From Closterium sp. Naga37s-1 (taxonomy: Eukaryota > Streptophyta > Zygnematophyceae > Desmidiales > Closteriaceae), in assembly GCA_947471745.1 (NCBI GenBank), contig CANJKZ010000013.1:248001-312000 (forward strand): DNA of 64,000 nt, read 5' to 3'. Under the pieces are notes generated by a model. The model did not search any database. It was given only the letters and a program-made list of their open reading frames with translations, and was not told the origin of the DNA. Below, in pieces: positions 11,587-22,408 of the stretch; the first letter of the stretch is position 1, and every line of letters starts with the position of its first letter. The position numbers and the translations under genes are program-made.

Positions 11587-12239
11587 AAAAAATCATAGAG
11601 GGGCCGAACAGTGCCAGAGGGGTGATCAACCAGGGGCCGAGAGGCCCGGAACTTGCCAAACCACTGCGCGAGGAGGGATTAACTGAGGGTCTTCGATTAT
11701 TGCACGTAATTCGGTTAATAGTGGCATGTACCGGCTCGCATTTTCGCTCGCGTGTCGTTTAGCGAGCCGAATCTACCAGGAACTCTAGGGCAGACAAAAA
11801 AACTAAAACTCATAACGAACCTGGATGCAATTTCGGGATGGATCAACCCTAAAAAAGGGACCTTCCCGGTATTTAGGTTTGATGCCTCCCGAGTCGCATC
11901 CGTTTCCGAATGGGTAATATTTTTTTCCTTGTGCGTTTCCGATCGGGTTGGTGATATGTATCACCCAGAATATATTATGTTTGTTACGTACGCACGATTT
12001 GACACGCCAAACATTAATTCCAGAAGAAGGCGACGCGCGCGCTGCAGTAGACGGCGGTCAAAACCCTCAATACAGAAAATGAGCAACAAGTCTGGTTTGT
12101 TTTAGCAATTTTCGTTTACTCATGGTTCGGCTTGTTCGTCGAGTCGTTTGGTCAGCTCCGGGTTGAAATCTACGGTCGAGATATTCCGGCCCCTGGTTGA
12201 TCACCTCTCTGGCACTGTTCGGCCCCAATATGATCTTTT
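11587..12239. repeat. 653-bp element bounded by 53-bp inverted repeats, MITE-like
   Basis: 11587-11639 and the reverse complement of 12187-12239 match at about 49 of 53 positions; both contain GGGGCCGAACAGTGCCAGAG and TGATCAACCAGGGGCCG. The 547-bp interior has no transposase. This looks like a non-autonomous terminal-inverted-repeat element, but I found no clear target-site duplication. Confidence 0.6.
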
Positions 12240-12656
12240 CCCAAGGGAGAATGTGGAAGCGTGCGACAGAATCAAGGCAGCCTCACTGGGTGAATGAAGG
12301 CTGACTGCTCGGGCTGAAAAGGGAGTGCTGGGCTGGGGGGAACGCGTGTTACCAAACGGCTACCTGTGTTCGCTTGAGCTACCGACAACGCTACTTCTGC
12401 GAGTTGCCGAGAATGGCGATACAAGTTTAGCTGCGCTGATTGGTGACGAAATTTTTCGTGTTTTCCTTGCACCCCTTTTTGTGGGTGAACTGCTCAATCA
12501 ACCACCAGCAAGTGACCATGCGGTCTGCCCTCGAGCTTGTCATTCGTCAGCGACTGAACTGAAGTGGTGGCTTGGCTTGACGACGACGTCGTGGTCCGTT
12601 CCTCCCATTGTCAGGAGGCAATAATGATTCACAAAATATAGCACCCATGAACTAAA

Positions 12657-12790
12657 AGCGTGTTCAAAGTACTGCACCAGCTCGACGTCGAAGTACGTCG
12701 GTGAATTTCAACCCTCGGATCTACTGTTCCAACCGTCACGATTCACCGACGTACTTCGACGTCGAGCTGGTGCAGTACTTCGAACACGCT
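12657..12790. repeat. Near-perfect hairpin: 50-bp arms (49/50), 34-base loop
   Basis: Left arm 12657-12706 and right arm 12741-12790 are reverse complements except for one A/G difference (TTCAAAG versus TTCGAAG). The arms contain ACTGCACCAGCTCGACGTCG. It could be a foldback element or a small-RNA hairpin precursor. Confidence 0.85.
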
Positions 12791-13853
12791 TTAATACTTC
12801 AAACTCGGCCTTTATCAGTGTACATCAAATGCATCCCAAGCATTCTCAGATACGGTTTCCAATCTCATCCTAATTGTTTTAACTCGTGTGTTTTGTGCTG
12901 TCTGAACTTGTCTTTATAATTTCCTGTATCTATATATAATGTGAATTATAAAGTATAAATTTCACTGTACGACCTATAATACACTTTTTGTTTTTACAAA
13001 CACTAGTAAGATAATTCATTCTAGCTTTGAACGTGTGTACGGTATTGGCTGGAATTGTATTGAGTTGTGTTGAGCTGAGTTGTGTTGGCTGGCGTAACCC
13101 AGGACTGCATTTATATCCGGTTGACGTTGACAAGCTGTAAGTCTACCGTGGAACAACGTGGAAAGATAAAGCGATATTCGCTTTATTCACTCGCTGACTG
13201 CCACGTCTCTACCCGAATCCAACATGGCGCTGGATAACCACTCACAACGAAGCAGAAATCCAACAGAGCAAAGCGCCACTGCAGCCTGGTAAGCCACACG
13301 TGAGATTTTGTCGCAAGCGACCATCAAATGTGCCCAATGCCCATCTCGTTTTCGAGTCAGCTCAAGTCTTTGAAGGTGAAAGCGCGTTTTTGGCATGTAC
13401 AGAAAAAAACATTCACTATGCCCCACATTTCCCAGTTCAGCGTCCTCCCTTTCGCAGCTCCAGCCGAGTTCGGCTGCTGCTGGCCAAACCTCTTTCACAG
13501 CAGCATCATCAACCGAAAATGTTGTGCACGGGGGAACGAGTCCCACTTGGTCAATGCCCCGTGCAAATAGAGAGCCCAGTCCTCTTCCTCTCCACAGCCA
13601 TTGGCGATGACCACAACGCATAAAGGGCCACGTCTAGCTTTTACAGCACTCACAATTCACCTCAGCTGCTCCCACAACTGACACTCTCCCAGTATTCTCA
13701 GTACTCCTTGACGCTCGTCTTCACATTCGCGATTCTTGCACTTCTTGCTCCCTCTTACCTACAATTCTGGGTTGTACCTGGATTTGTTTGTTAATATCAT
13801 CTTGGGCTGAACTTCTTGAAGCATTTATCGTCAAACAGCGGAATCTTACTACT

Positions 13854-14741
13854 ATGGCGGCTCCGTCAATGGTCAATCACGGCGGCAGAGCCGTGTCAGC
13901 GCTCATGCCAGCCGTTTGTCAATTCTCCTTCGCCCTCCTCCGCGTCGCCCAGCGCTGCGCCGCGGAACGCGCCGCCAATGCCGCGTTAGCGTGCACCGAC
14001 CACGTCAACCAGCGTCGCGGCGTCTCACTTCCATCACCCCCCGTGCCGACGCGCCATCTCAATTCCGGAATTGCCGGTCAAGTCGAGGCGCTGGCGTGCT
14101 ACGTGGCTTCCGTCAACCCCGGCGCGACATCGACCGTCCTCGCCGCCACAACCATCAGCAGCACGATCGCCGTGTCCCGCGTTATGGAGAATAGTAATGT
14201 ATCTCGCGCTTTTAGCGGATGTCAAACTTCGCCTGCCATGTCGCTTCCGCGCCTTGCGACCAACGAACATCCGAGCCTTGAACAGCGCTTCGAGGCGTTC
14301 AACGGTCCCAAGAAGGTCCGGACGTCGACAAATTTGCCGCTTCACGCCGCGCCTCCGACCAAACCTCTCAGCGAAGACAGGCTCGGAAAGAACACTCCAA
14401 CCCTGGTCGGCTGCTTCGAACCTGCTCATTCTTCGGAACAGCATTCTGCAGTTCGTATTCCATCCTTTGTGAGCTGCTCGTTTGCGGCTTCTGCTGTACA
14501 AAGTTCCTGGGCCGATCCTGCAGCAGCCATGGCTGATCGCATAGCGGAACCAGCAATTGCACTTCCCGATCATGCCAGCAATGGAAGAGCTTCCCGTAGC
14601 TTGGCTAAGCAATTTGAGGATTTTCACATGGCGAGGAACAAGGTGCGAGCCTCCTTTCACATGGCTGTTCGTCTGTCGGAGCGTGGGGTTGCGGGTTCAG
14701 CGGCCAGCCAACAGGCTCTTGGAGACCAGGAGGACTCGTAG
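13854..14741 (+). CDS. Predicted single-exon protein, unrecognised
   Basis: ATG at 13854 (context ACTATGGCG) gives 295 residues, MAAPSMVNHGG to ALGDQEDS. An upstream in-frame start at 13788 is less likely because its codon use is poor. The N-terminus is Ala/Arg-rich and could be an organelle transit peptide. There is an internal repeat: SLEQRFEAFNGPKKVRTS (about residue 142) and SLAKQFEDFHMARNKVRAS (about residue 245). Codon use is GC-rich at third positions, unlike the flanks, which supports coding. No family recognised. Confidence 0.5.
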   Translation: MAAPSMVNHGGRAVSALMPAVCQFSFALLRVAQRCAAERAANAALACTDHVNQRRGVSLPSPPVPTRHLNSGIAGQVEALACYVASVNPGATSTVLAATTISSTIAVSRVMENSNVSRAFSGCQTSPAMSLPRLATNEHPSLEQRFEAFNGPKKVRTSTNLPLHAAPPTKPLSEDRLGKNTPTLVGCFEPAHSSEQHSAVRIPSFVSCSFAASAVQSSWADPAAAMADRIAEPAIALPDHASNGRASRSLAKQFEDFHMARNKVRASFHMAVRLSERGVAGSAASQQALGDQEDS

Positions 14742-15596
14742 CCAATATCAAGCCAAGCTCATGTCCATATGTGAAGGCTCATTAGTACCACGGTCAAGGG
14801 GCACACACACTAAGCGCTATCCGGTAATAACAGCAACTGGTCTGGTGACTTTAGCTAGTTATCGAGCGGTTACCGTGTTTTTTTAGGCATACTATAGTAT
14901 TGTCTATTGGGGCTTTCCAGGTGTTCCCTGTTGTTTTCCCTTCATTCATGTTTTGGGGGTATTTAGATTGAATTAACGAATTAATGCATTCATGTTCTTA
15001 TTCGTTCTTCGGCGGTGCATTCTGCAAAGAGGGACGATGAAGCACTGTTCGCACTTTCGCGTTGTGCTACTCACCTACCCCAACCACCTGGCTACCATGT
15101 TCCCCCCAGCGGGGTTCCCCCCAACCCCCGCATCAACGGTTCGCGAATAACTCCTGCAACGTCCAAGCTACCAAATCGTTCGTCAGGGCCCCTCCTCTTT
15201 GTGGATGTAAGTACACTATAAGAAGCATACATATGTATCCGCAGTCGTAACTGTCATTTGGAAGGCATACTATCTACACGTACAGACAGTCCCTTCTGTG
15301 TACTACTCTTTATGGTGGCTGGAAGGTGATTGCCGGGTCCTCCCAGCTTGCTTTGTCATCCGTTCTCCGCATCTGCGATTCCTCCAAACTGTAGATTCTA
15401 CAGTATGCATTTATTGCCACTGAGCACAATCCATAAAAGTCGGAATAGAATGCAAGGGTGCTATCACACCCTTGCTCATTACAATACCGGCACCCTCACA
15501 TCATGGTAAATCAAAACAGACTGCACATGTTGCAGTAAAGCATACTGCAACCCCGGAAAATCTCTTGTGAATCAAGATAAGTGCGCCCATCAGCAT
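14742..15596. other. Intergenic: convergent 3' flanks, nothing recognised
   Basis: AT-rich third quarter (around 14880-15000) and no coding-like ORF. It should hold the 3' UTRs of the genes ending at 14741 (+) and 15597 (-). Part of the distal 3' flank (15537-15596) is also present in the copy near 26285-26325. Confidence 0.5.
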
Positions 15597-17836
15597 TCAT
15601 AAGTTTAGGGCAAGAAAGGAGCAAAGAAGAGCCATGAGCATTGCTGCGAGAGCGCTGTTAGCTGCTGCTGCTGTTGCTGGGGCAGCCTTCCCAGTGGTGC
15701 TGGCAGGGGGAGCAGCAACAATGGGTTTAGGGGGAAGCAGCAGCAGAGGGAAGGAGAGTGGCGGCGGCGGCGGATTGCAGTGGGCCAGATTGCGGTGCAG
15801 CGGGTTGCGGTGCAGTGGGTTGCGGCAGTGTTAATTGCGGTGCGGCGGGTTGCGTCACTGCGGGTTCCGGAAGTGCTGGTTGCGGCAGTGCAGAGATGGC
15901 GGCAAGTGGAAAGGCTGATAGTGACTCCTTGGTCCTGCCGTGGGTTGTGGTGTGGGGTGGTGGGGGGATAGGGGGAAAGAGAGGGAATGAGGGGGGAGAG
16001 GGGGAGGGGTTGGAGTGGTGCAGAGATGGTGGCAAGTGGAAAGGCTGAGAGTGATGCCTTGGTCCTGCCGTGGGTTGTGGGGTGGGGTGGTGGGGAAAAA
16101 GGAAGGACGAGGAAGAGGGGGAAGAGGGGGGAGAGGGGGAGGGATGAAGGGGAATGTTTACCAAAAACGACTTGGTCTAACCGTGGGTTGAAGGGTGGAG
16201 TGGGGAGGGGGAAATGGGAGGAGCGGGAAGGAGCGGAAAGGAGGGGGAAGGAGGGGGGAGGAGGGGGGAGGAGGGGGGAGGAGGGGGGAGGAGCGTGAAG
16301 GAGGGGAGAAGGGAAGGGGAGGGGGGAGGGGGGAGTCTGAGGGGTGGAAAGGGGTGTGGTGTGGAGTGGAGAGGGGTGGAGTGGAGTGGAGTAGAGTAGA
16401 GTGTAGTGGAGTGGAGTGGGGAGGGGTGGAGAGGAGTAGAGTGAGTGGAGTGGTGGGCACTCACAGAGTCGCTTTTGAGAGGTCTCAAGAGTGGAGTGGA
16501 GAGGAGAGGAGAGGAGAGCAGGGGCACTCACTGAGCCGGACAGCCGTGGATGACTGAGAGAGGCTGGTTGGAGCCGAAGGTGATGCTGCAGGGCTGGGTG
16601 GTGGGGATCACTGGGTTGCGGCCCGTCCCACAGATGTAGTGAGTCGAGAGGTTCAGATTGGTGGGATGCGTTGAGAGTGTGCCGTTGTCCATTGCCCCAC
16701 ACACGGTGTAGCACGAATGCATCTCTGGTTTCAGGGGAAAAGAGGGAGGAAACGAGGGGAGGGGCAAAAGGAAGGGTTGGGGTTGGTGGGATGCGTAGAG
16801 AGAGAGTTGTTGTCCATTTATCCACACACGGTGTAGCATGAATGCATCTCTGGTGCAGGGGGAAGAGCAGGCATGGGGGGGAGAGCGGAAACAGGGGCGA
16901 AGGGGAAGAAGGGCTGGGGCTGATGGGGTGCATGGGGAGTGTGGTGGAGTGTGGTGTTGTGCATGGGGAGTGATGTGGAGTGTGGTGTTGTGCTTGGTGC
17001 TGTGCTTGGTGTTGTGCTTGGTTCTGTGCTTGGTGTTGTGCTTGGCCCTTCCAAGCATGAAAAAGGAGCATTACCTTGGGTCTGGTGCTGGGCAGAATAG
17101 TAGACGAGGTAAGCCAAACACATCTCGTCCTCCGCTGATAGACCCCCCACCGTTACCTGGAGGGACGGGCACAAGGGAGCAGAGAGAGACAGAAGAAGGG
17201 AGCACTTTTGAGACACGACCCCCATTGGGATTGGTTTTGAGAATTCTCAGAGGTGATAACGTGGCAGCACGGGAGAGGCAGAACGGGAGGGAGTGGCAGC
17301 AGGGGAGTGTTACCTCGGAGCGAGAGGAGGAGTCCCACACGCAGGTGGTGCGGATTGCATCCCCTGGCAGCAGCTCGAACTCGGGCAGCACCGGCAAGGT
17401 CTGCTGCGATGCGGCGTCGCTGGCACACATGGGTGGGGAGCGAGAGGGGGGAAGGGGAGGGTAAGGGCTTGCGTCGCCTGGCAGCAGCTCAAACTCTGGC
17501 AGCACTGGCATGGTCTGCTGCGATGCGGCATCGCTGCCACATGTAGAGAAGGGTGTAGGGGCGTTTAGGGGGGTGAAGGGGGGTTTAGGGAAGGAAAAGG
17601 GTGAATGGCTTGAGTCGACTCAAAGCTCAAACTCGGGCAGAACCAGCAAGGTCTGCTGTGATGTGATTCGGCATCGTTGCCACACAAGAAGGAGAAAGAA
17701 AGGGGGGAAAGGGGAGAGTTGCATGGATGGAGGGAGGGAGGGAAGATTAGAGAGGGGGAGTAGCAACGGACTGATGCAATGCGAATTCGCTGCAGCGAAT
17801 GGGTGTTTGGGGGGAGGGGACGGGAGGGTGACAAAA

Positions 17837-17896
<60 letters not shown>

Positions 17897-20728
17897 AGGA
17901 AGGAGGATGGGCAAGAGGAGAGCTCACTAGTAACTTTTGAGAATTCTCAAAAGTCACTCCAATAGAGGAGAGCTCACTAGTAGTCAATGCGGTTGATGGT
18001 GGCGACCTTGCTGCCCGCCCTTACCACATCCGTGTACATCTGTAGAGGAGAGCATGGCGAATGGCGAATGGAGAGCACAGAGCATGGGGAATTCCAGAAC
18101 ATGAGGCACAACCATGACTTGAAGGCTAGTAGTGACTCCACCGTCTTACAAGAGTACTAAACACCAAGTGCTGAATACCAGACCAGCACCTAGTTGAGCA
18201 TGATGCTTAAGATTCCCACCCACCTGGCGTCCAATATTGTGCTGGTGCAGGATCGACCCGATAATCTTCACACTCTCGTTCTTAAACACAACAGCAGTGC
18301 ACTCGCCAGGGCACGAGTTGGCATGGGTCCACGAGGGCATGCCGGGCGGCACGCGGATGAGCCTGCTGTGGTCCACCAGGCCGGCCTTCATGATGTGCGC
18401 GTCTTTCAACTGCGGGGGCGATGTGTGCGCCTGCGTTTGACGCGCCTCGGGAATTGAGGGCGCGAGCTTGAGGTACACGCCCGAGCTGTCAACTATGTCG
18501 GCCCAGCCGTCGGGATTGGTGTAATGCATCTGAGGGGGGGGAGGGGCGGGGAGGAGGGGCGGGGAGGAGGGGCGGGAGGAGGGCGAGGTGACTTTCAAGT
18601 CGACTCAAGAGTCAGCTTGAGGTACACGCCCGAGCTGTCGACTATGTCGGCCCAGCCGTCGGGATTGGTGTAATGCATCTGAGGGGGGGGAGGGGCGGGG
18701 AGGAGGGGCGGGACGGGGAGGGGAGGGTGGGAGTGCTTGAGTCTACATATGAGGGATCGTCACAGAGGGTAGGGGAATGAAGGGGGATATAAAAAAGAGA
18801 CATGTTGAAATCAATGTTCCCCGATACAAAACACGAGTGGGGCGAGCCATTCTGCACCGCACTGTACCGCACTGTACCGCACTGTACCGCACTGAACCGC
18901 ACTGCGCCCACCTCAAGCACGAACTTGGTGAAGTAGCCGGGGCCGATGGGGTAGCCGATATTGGGGGGGAAGGTGAAGGGGCGTCCCCCCACGCCCACAC
19001 GGCCACGAAGGTGCTGCAGGGGGGCTTGCCCATGCAGTCAAAGACCCTTCCGGTAGGGGGCAGATCGGGGTACTCGTCCCTGTTGGGGCATTGAATGGAG
19101 TGGTGGGAAGGGGTGAAGAGGGGTGAGGAGAGGTGAGAGGAGGTGAGTAGCGGTAAGATGAGGCGAAATCCATGTGGTAGTTGCACATGAGTGGATCCTG
19201 GATTTAGGTAAAGGGTGGAGGAGCAATGATGATGAGTGTGTAGTCTGAGGCTGAGGGCAGAATGGGACCAGTAGAATGACTACACGACAGACTCAGACAG
19301 AGCCTGTCGTGGATTCATGGAACCACCACGACATGTGCTCATGCGTATGTGCACGGCGGCTTACGGTGAGCAGCCGTAGAGGAAGGAATGATGCAGGGAG
19401 GAGACGTGGGTGGTGTTGATAACTGGGCCCCACTCCACTGCATGCCGCTTGCTCTCCAACGGCACGTCCACCACCTGCCACGCACGGTACACATGAATGG
19501 GCGGCACAAGGTAGGCATGAATGGGCGGCACAAGGTACGGTGTGAGACGTATCGAAACAAGGCCACCCAAACGCACAGCAACTTCCGGCGACAAGAAAGG
19601 AGGGCCTGATAGGAGGCAAAAGCCATCACATGCCGCCCAGTCATCATGCCGTCCAGTCATCATGCCGCCCAGTCATCATGCCGTCCAGTCATCATGCCGC
19701 GTACGGAAAGGTACAAATAGTACCTTGCAGCGGTAGGAGGTCCGTCGGCACATGGTAGCCCGTGACTGTGAAATTAAGCATCCCTCGCCTCCTCCGCATG
19801 AGCCTCCGAAGAGGAAACTTCCTTCCCCCCCACGGCCCCTTGCTGCTGCTGCTGCTGCTGCTGCCCGCCCACACGCCCCATCCCTCGGAACGAATCAGAT
19901 GCAGTGGCAGCGGTGGAGGGCGGTTCTTGGGGGTCGAGAATGGAGGGGCCGGGAGCAGGAGCGAGCACCAGGGCGGCACCCCCGCGAGTGGAGCCATGAT
20001 AGCTGACGTCATCCGTGGTCCCTGTCGCCCAGATGACGTTCTGAAGCTTCCCGGTAATGATGGGACGGTCGTTGCAGTCGCCCGTGTTGAGTAGGCGCCA
20101 CGCATGCACGGTGGTCCACGTGTCACCCGTGGATTGGTTGGTGGTCTGGCTGCCGCCCAGCACGTGCCAGTCCTGTTTGTCGTCCAGTACCGGCCCTGAC
20201 GTGTCAAAGATGAACCGATCCGTTCCATAAACACGCCCGCCAGCTTCCGCCACCCACGCTACGAGCGCGTCTGTTTTAGGGAAAGAAGAACAGAGGAAGT
20301 TACTGAAATTATCAACAAAAACGAAGGAAAATAATGAACACGTTTATCCTTGATTTTTGGGAAAAGAAAGCACAAAGAGCTGTGCGGACCCACACGAAAA
20401 ACACTCATAGTATAGGCAAATCCGTACCTGAGCCAACCATGGAGCCAATCTCGGAGAGGCCTATAGCGAGCCATCCCGCCGTTTTGGCCCGAGCCGCCAT
20501 GCGAATGGTCGCGTCGCTGTCGTTGACGGTCCAGTAGAGCTCGAAGCGCGGGTCTAGCAACGCAACGTTGGAGTAGGAGGAGAGCGACTCGGGAAGGGAA
20601 ATGGCGGCGGCGGCGGCGGTGGCGCCGGCGGCGGCGGAGGCGGAGGCGGAAGGTTGCGTGAAGTGGTTGGAAATGAGAGCGGCGAGAATGCGGCACGTGG
20701 CCGCAGCGGGGCGCGGAACGAGCGCCAT
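15597..20728 (-). CDS. DOMON domain + copper type II, ascorbate-dependent monooxygenase (DBH/MOXD-like), GPI-like tail
   Basis: Secreted or membrane-attached copper hydroxylase. Exons: 20728-20428, 20270 to about 19990, one ending 19731 (TSYRCK), 19474-19365, 19079-18912, 18529-18224, 18039-17978, 17419-17314, 17156-17075, 16724-16532, and a last exon ending at stop 15597. The DOMON part runs LLDPRFELYWTVNDSDATIR to VLAPA. Copper ligands are visible: HH in SLHHSFLYGC, H in LEMHYTNP, HxH in ILHQHNIGR, M in AEDEMCLAYLVYY. The end (LAAMLMALLCSFLALNL, then stop) is a short hydrophobic tail after a Pro/Ala/Ser/Thr linker, as in GPI signals. One base appears missing near 18990 (frame break between VAVWA and VGGRPF) and probably one is extra near 19745. 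Substrate unknown. Family call secure; intactness uncertain. Confidence 0.88.
16472..16491. repeat. Imperfect junction palindrome next to exon 10 donor
   Basis: CTTTTGAGAGGTCTCAAGAG. It sits between two short copies of the exon 10 donor context (GGGCACTCAC at 16456 and 16522). Confidence 0.6.
16532..16866 (-). repeat. Duplicated 5' part of monooxygenase exon 10
   Basis: The block coding EMHSCYTVCG with its CCAG acceptor occurs in the full exon (16724 downward) and again at about 16853-16793. The extra copy has no donor. Confidence 0.8.
17235..17252. repeat. Junction palindrome, AATT core (one arm degraded)
   Basis: TTTTGAGAATTCTCAGAG; the central TGAGAATTCTCA (17238-17249) is perfect. It lies in the intron between exons 9 and 8 of the monooxygenase gene. 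Confidence 0.75.
17314..17670 (-). repeat. Three copies of monooxygenase exon 8 5' end, palindrome between two of them
   Basis: The sequence coding LPVLPEFELLPGDA occurs in the real exon (17419-17314), at 17530-17462, and truncated after VLPEFE at about 17665-17624. The truncated copy runs directly into the palindrome TTGAGTCGACTCAA (17610-17623). Confidence 0.85.
17610..17623. repeat. Junction palindrome, TCGA core, shortened arms
   Basis: TTGAGTCGACTCAA, directly abutting a truncated copy of exon 8. Confidence 0.85.
17838..17894. repeat. Tetranucleotide (GGCA)n microsatellite
   Basis: About 14 uninterrupted GGCA/GCAG units in an intron of the monooxygenase gene. Confidence 0.95.
17915..17985. 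repeat. 22-bp perfect palindrome (AATT core) flanked by direct repeats
   Basis: The palindrome spans 17933-17954: ACTTTTGAG, AATT, CTCAAAAGT. It is flanked by two copies of AGAGGAGAGCTCACTAGTA (17915 and 17965). The right copy contains the donor of exon 7, so the duplicated unit is again a splice-site context. Confidence 0.9.
18470..18685 (-). repeat. Duplicated start of monooxygenase exon 6 with palindrome at the junction
   Basis: The CAG acceptor and the coding block for MHYTNPDGWADIVDSSGVYLKL occur in the real exon (18529 downward) and again at 18676-18613. The junction (18591-18612) is an imperfect 22-bp palindrome with central AGTCGACT. Confidence 0.9.
19634..19700. repeat. Short tandem repeat, about 15-bp unit
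   Basis: CCAGTCATCATGCCG units repeated four to five times with C/T variation, in the intron after exon 3 of the monooxygenase gene. Confidence 0.85.
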
Positions 20729-21111
20729 GGTCACCCGACTCGGGTTCTACTATTACTAGTACTAGTCACAGTACTCGTCGGTAGACTCGTCAATGGCTAG
20801 AGGACAATTCAAATCGGGTTACTGTCTCGGATCGCAATTGAGATTGATGTCAAGTCGAAGCACACTGAAAGGGCTAAATACTATTACTAGTACTAGTAAT
20901 AGTAGTAGTGGTGGACTGAGTGGAGGTAGCAGATGCTCTCATTTCTCGTATCTCTTTGGCAAAGAGCGTGGTTTGTGTGGACGGGAGGGGGCGTTCAGAC
21001 GTTCGGACGTTCGGACGGGCCTTGGGACTGTCGACGGCTGATTCGGCCGCCTACTGCGACTCGACTCTGGGACAGACGGCTGCCGAGAACGAGAGGTGAC
21101 GACGAATACTC

Positions 21112-21870
21112 GGATGGTGGGAATGGATAATGGCCATTGGCTGAACCTCGTCGACTTGCAAGGTCCTCTTAACAGCCGCTTCGGAACACGCTACATCCTC
21201 CTCCGATAAGTACTAGTGGCCATGCCGAGCCCATACCCCCACCTCCTCCTCCTTCCCTTTTTTTTTTTCTCGTTTCGCCGGCCATCTTAAAACGTGGGAT
21301 CGTCCGCAAATCTCGCGACAGTGGAGATAATGAGCCATAGTGACTTACATAATGAGGCTCAACATCTTGACTCGTGCCAGTGCACAGTGTACTAGGGGAA
21401 CTCCTACTAGGGAGTTCCCCTAGTACAGTGCACAGTTATCCTACTAGGGGAACTCCTAGTAGGAGGTTGTTGAGTCCCGTTAAAATCGACCTGATGTCGC
21501 GCCGCGGCGCCTGTAAGGCACCAGGAATAAAATTCGTCCATCCGTTCAACTACACCACGAATCAGGAATCCCTCCAGCCGTTCTACACCAGGAATAAAAA
21601 AATCCGCGACTAGCAGTCGCGGAACGCTTTCTCCTGAACCACCTGCTGTTCTAGATCTAGGGTGCGGTCTGGGATCGCTTGCGGCTGGATCTCCGTCTCC
21701 GACTGGAAGACAAAATTGTGGCCACAAGAGGATAGGAGATGCCGAAAAGCGGGAATTGGATTTCCTGGACCATACGACCCAGAATATGGACATCGCCTTT
21801 GGAACGGACATACACACACACATACCGAAGGCGGCAGCGCAGCCGTCTCAACTCCAAGACCTGAATTACA
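21112..21870 (+). repeat. Direct repeat copy A flanking the AP2 gene (partner at 25311-26065)
   Basis: Shares with 25311-26065 a series of blocks in the same order and orientation: GATGGTGGGAATGGATAA, AACAGCCGCTTCGGAACA, CTCCGATAAG, CACCAGGAATAAAA, TCCGTTCA-CTACACCACG, GGTGCGGTCTGGGATCG-TTGCGGCTGG. Identity is roughly 70-80 percent with indels. On the minus strand both copies keep a repeated peptide pattern (FLIRGV--RMD), so this may be remains of a coding mobile element. Confidence 0.7.
21380..21433. repeat. Hairpin inside repeat copy A
   Basis: Left arm 21380-21404 (ending CTAGGGGAACTCC) and right arm 21411-21433 (GGAGTTCCCCTAG onward) pair over about 23 bp with a two-base bulge and a TACTAG loop. 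Half of it recurs immediately downstream (21440-21466). Confidence 0.8.
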
Positions 21871-22408
21871 ACCAAAAGAAAAGGCAAACTGTGCCAGTTT
21901 GCCTCCCGACTCCCGAGCACGGCTGTTGTGGATTGGTCTGGCCTTGTCCCAGAACTTAGGTCCCATTCCAGACCTCCGAACAAACAACCTCCGAACAAGT
22001 TTGGCGAGAATATTCCACAATGATTGGATCAGGGTTTCCGGTACGGGGTCGCTTACAGTCGTGAGGCGTCGCAATAGGGCCGCTTGTTCGGAAGTTGTTG
22101 TTCGTAACAACCCGGAATGCGACCATCTCGGCTGAGCAAGCCCAAAATCGAGCCCTGAAATAACCTGGAAGCGGCAAAAGCGGACCCGTTTTCGAAACTG
22201 GTTGGGCCTAAATTATACACTGACTTCAGAATATATATTTTTGCCCCTTGGCGAGCTTGAGTCAGCACCTACTTTATCTACTCTAACCTGATTCGAGTAT
22301 TCATCATGTTTGCTTTTCCAGCAACCACAGGAATCTCCAACAAAAGGAGTGTGAACACCTGGAGAAATACCCTAGGAGAACACCTATAGATCCCACAGTT
22401 GTGATAAC

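Larger units (their letters stand above)
11106..13853. other. Gene-poor region holding two inverted-repeat structures
   Basis: No ORF with coding character on either strand. It contains the 53-bp inverted repeats at 11587-11639/12187-12239 and the 134-bp hairpin at 12657-12790. The first few hundred bases should be promoter of the coiled-coil gene; the last few hundred, promoter of the gene at 13854. Confidence 0.6.
20729..22408. other. Intergenic with dispersed repeats, no gene seen
   Basis: Contains two copies of a TACTATTACTAGTACTAGTA motif (20747-20766 and 20879-20898), direct-repeat copy A of the AP2-flanking pair (21112-21870), and a hairpin at 21380-21433. No open frame shows coding bias. 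Sequence next to 20728 should be the monooxygenase promoter. Confidence 0.55.

Noticed and set aside
15987-16557. Gly/Glu/Arg-rich ORFs on the plus strand
   Set aside because: Product of the purine-rich intron of the monooxygenase gene; no conserved content.
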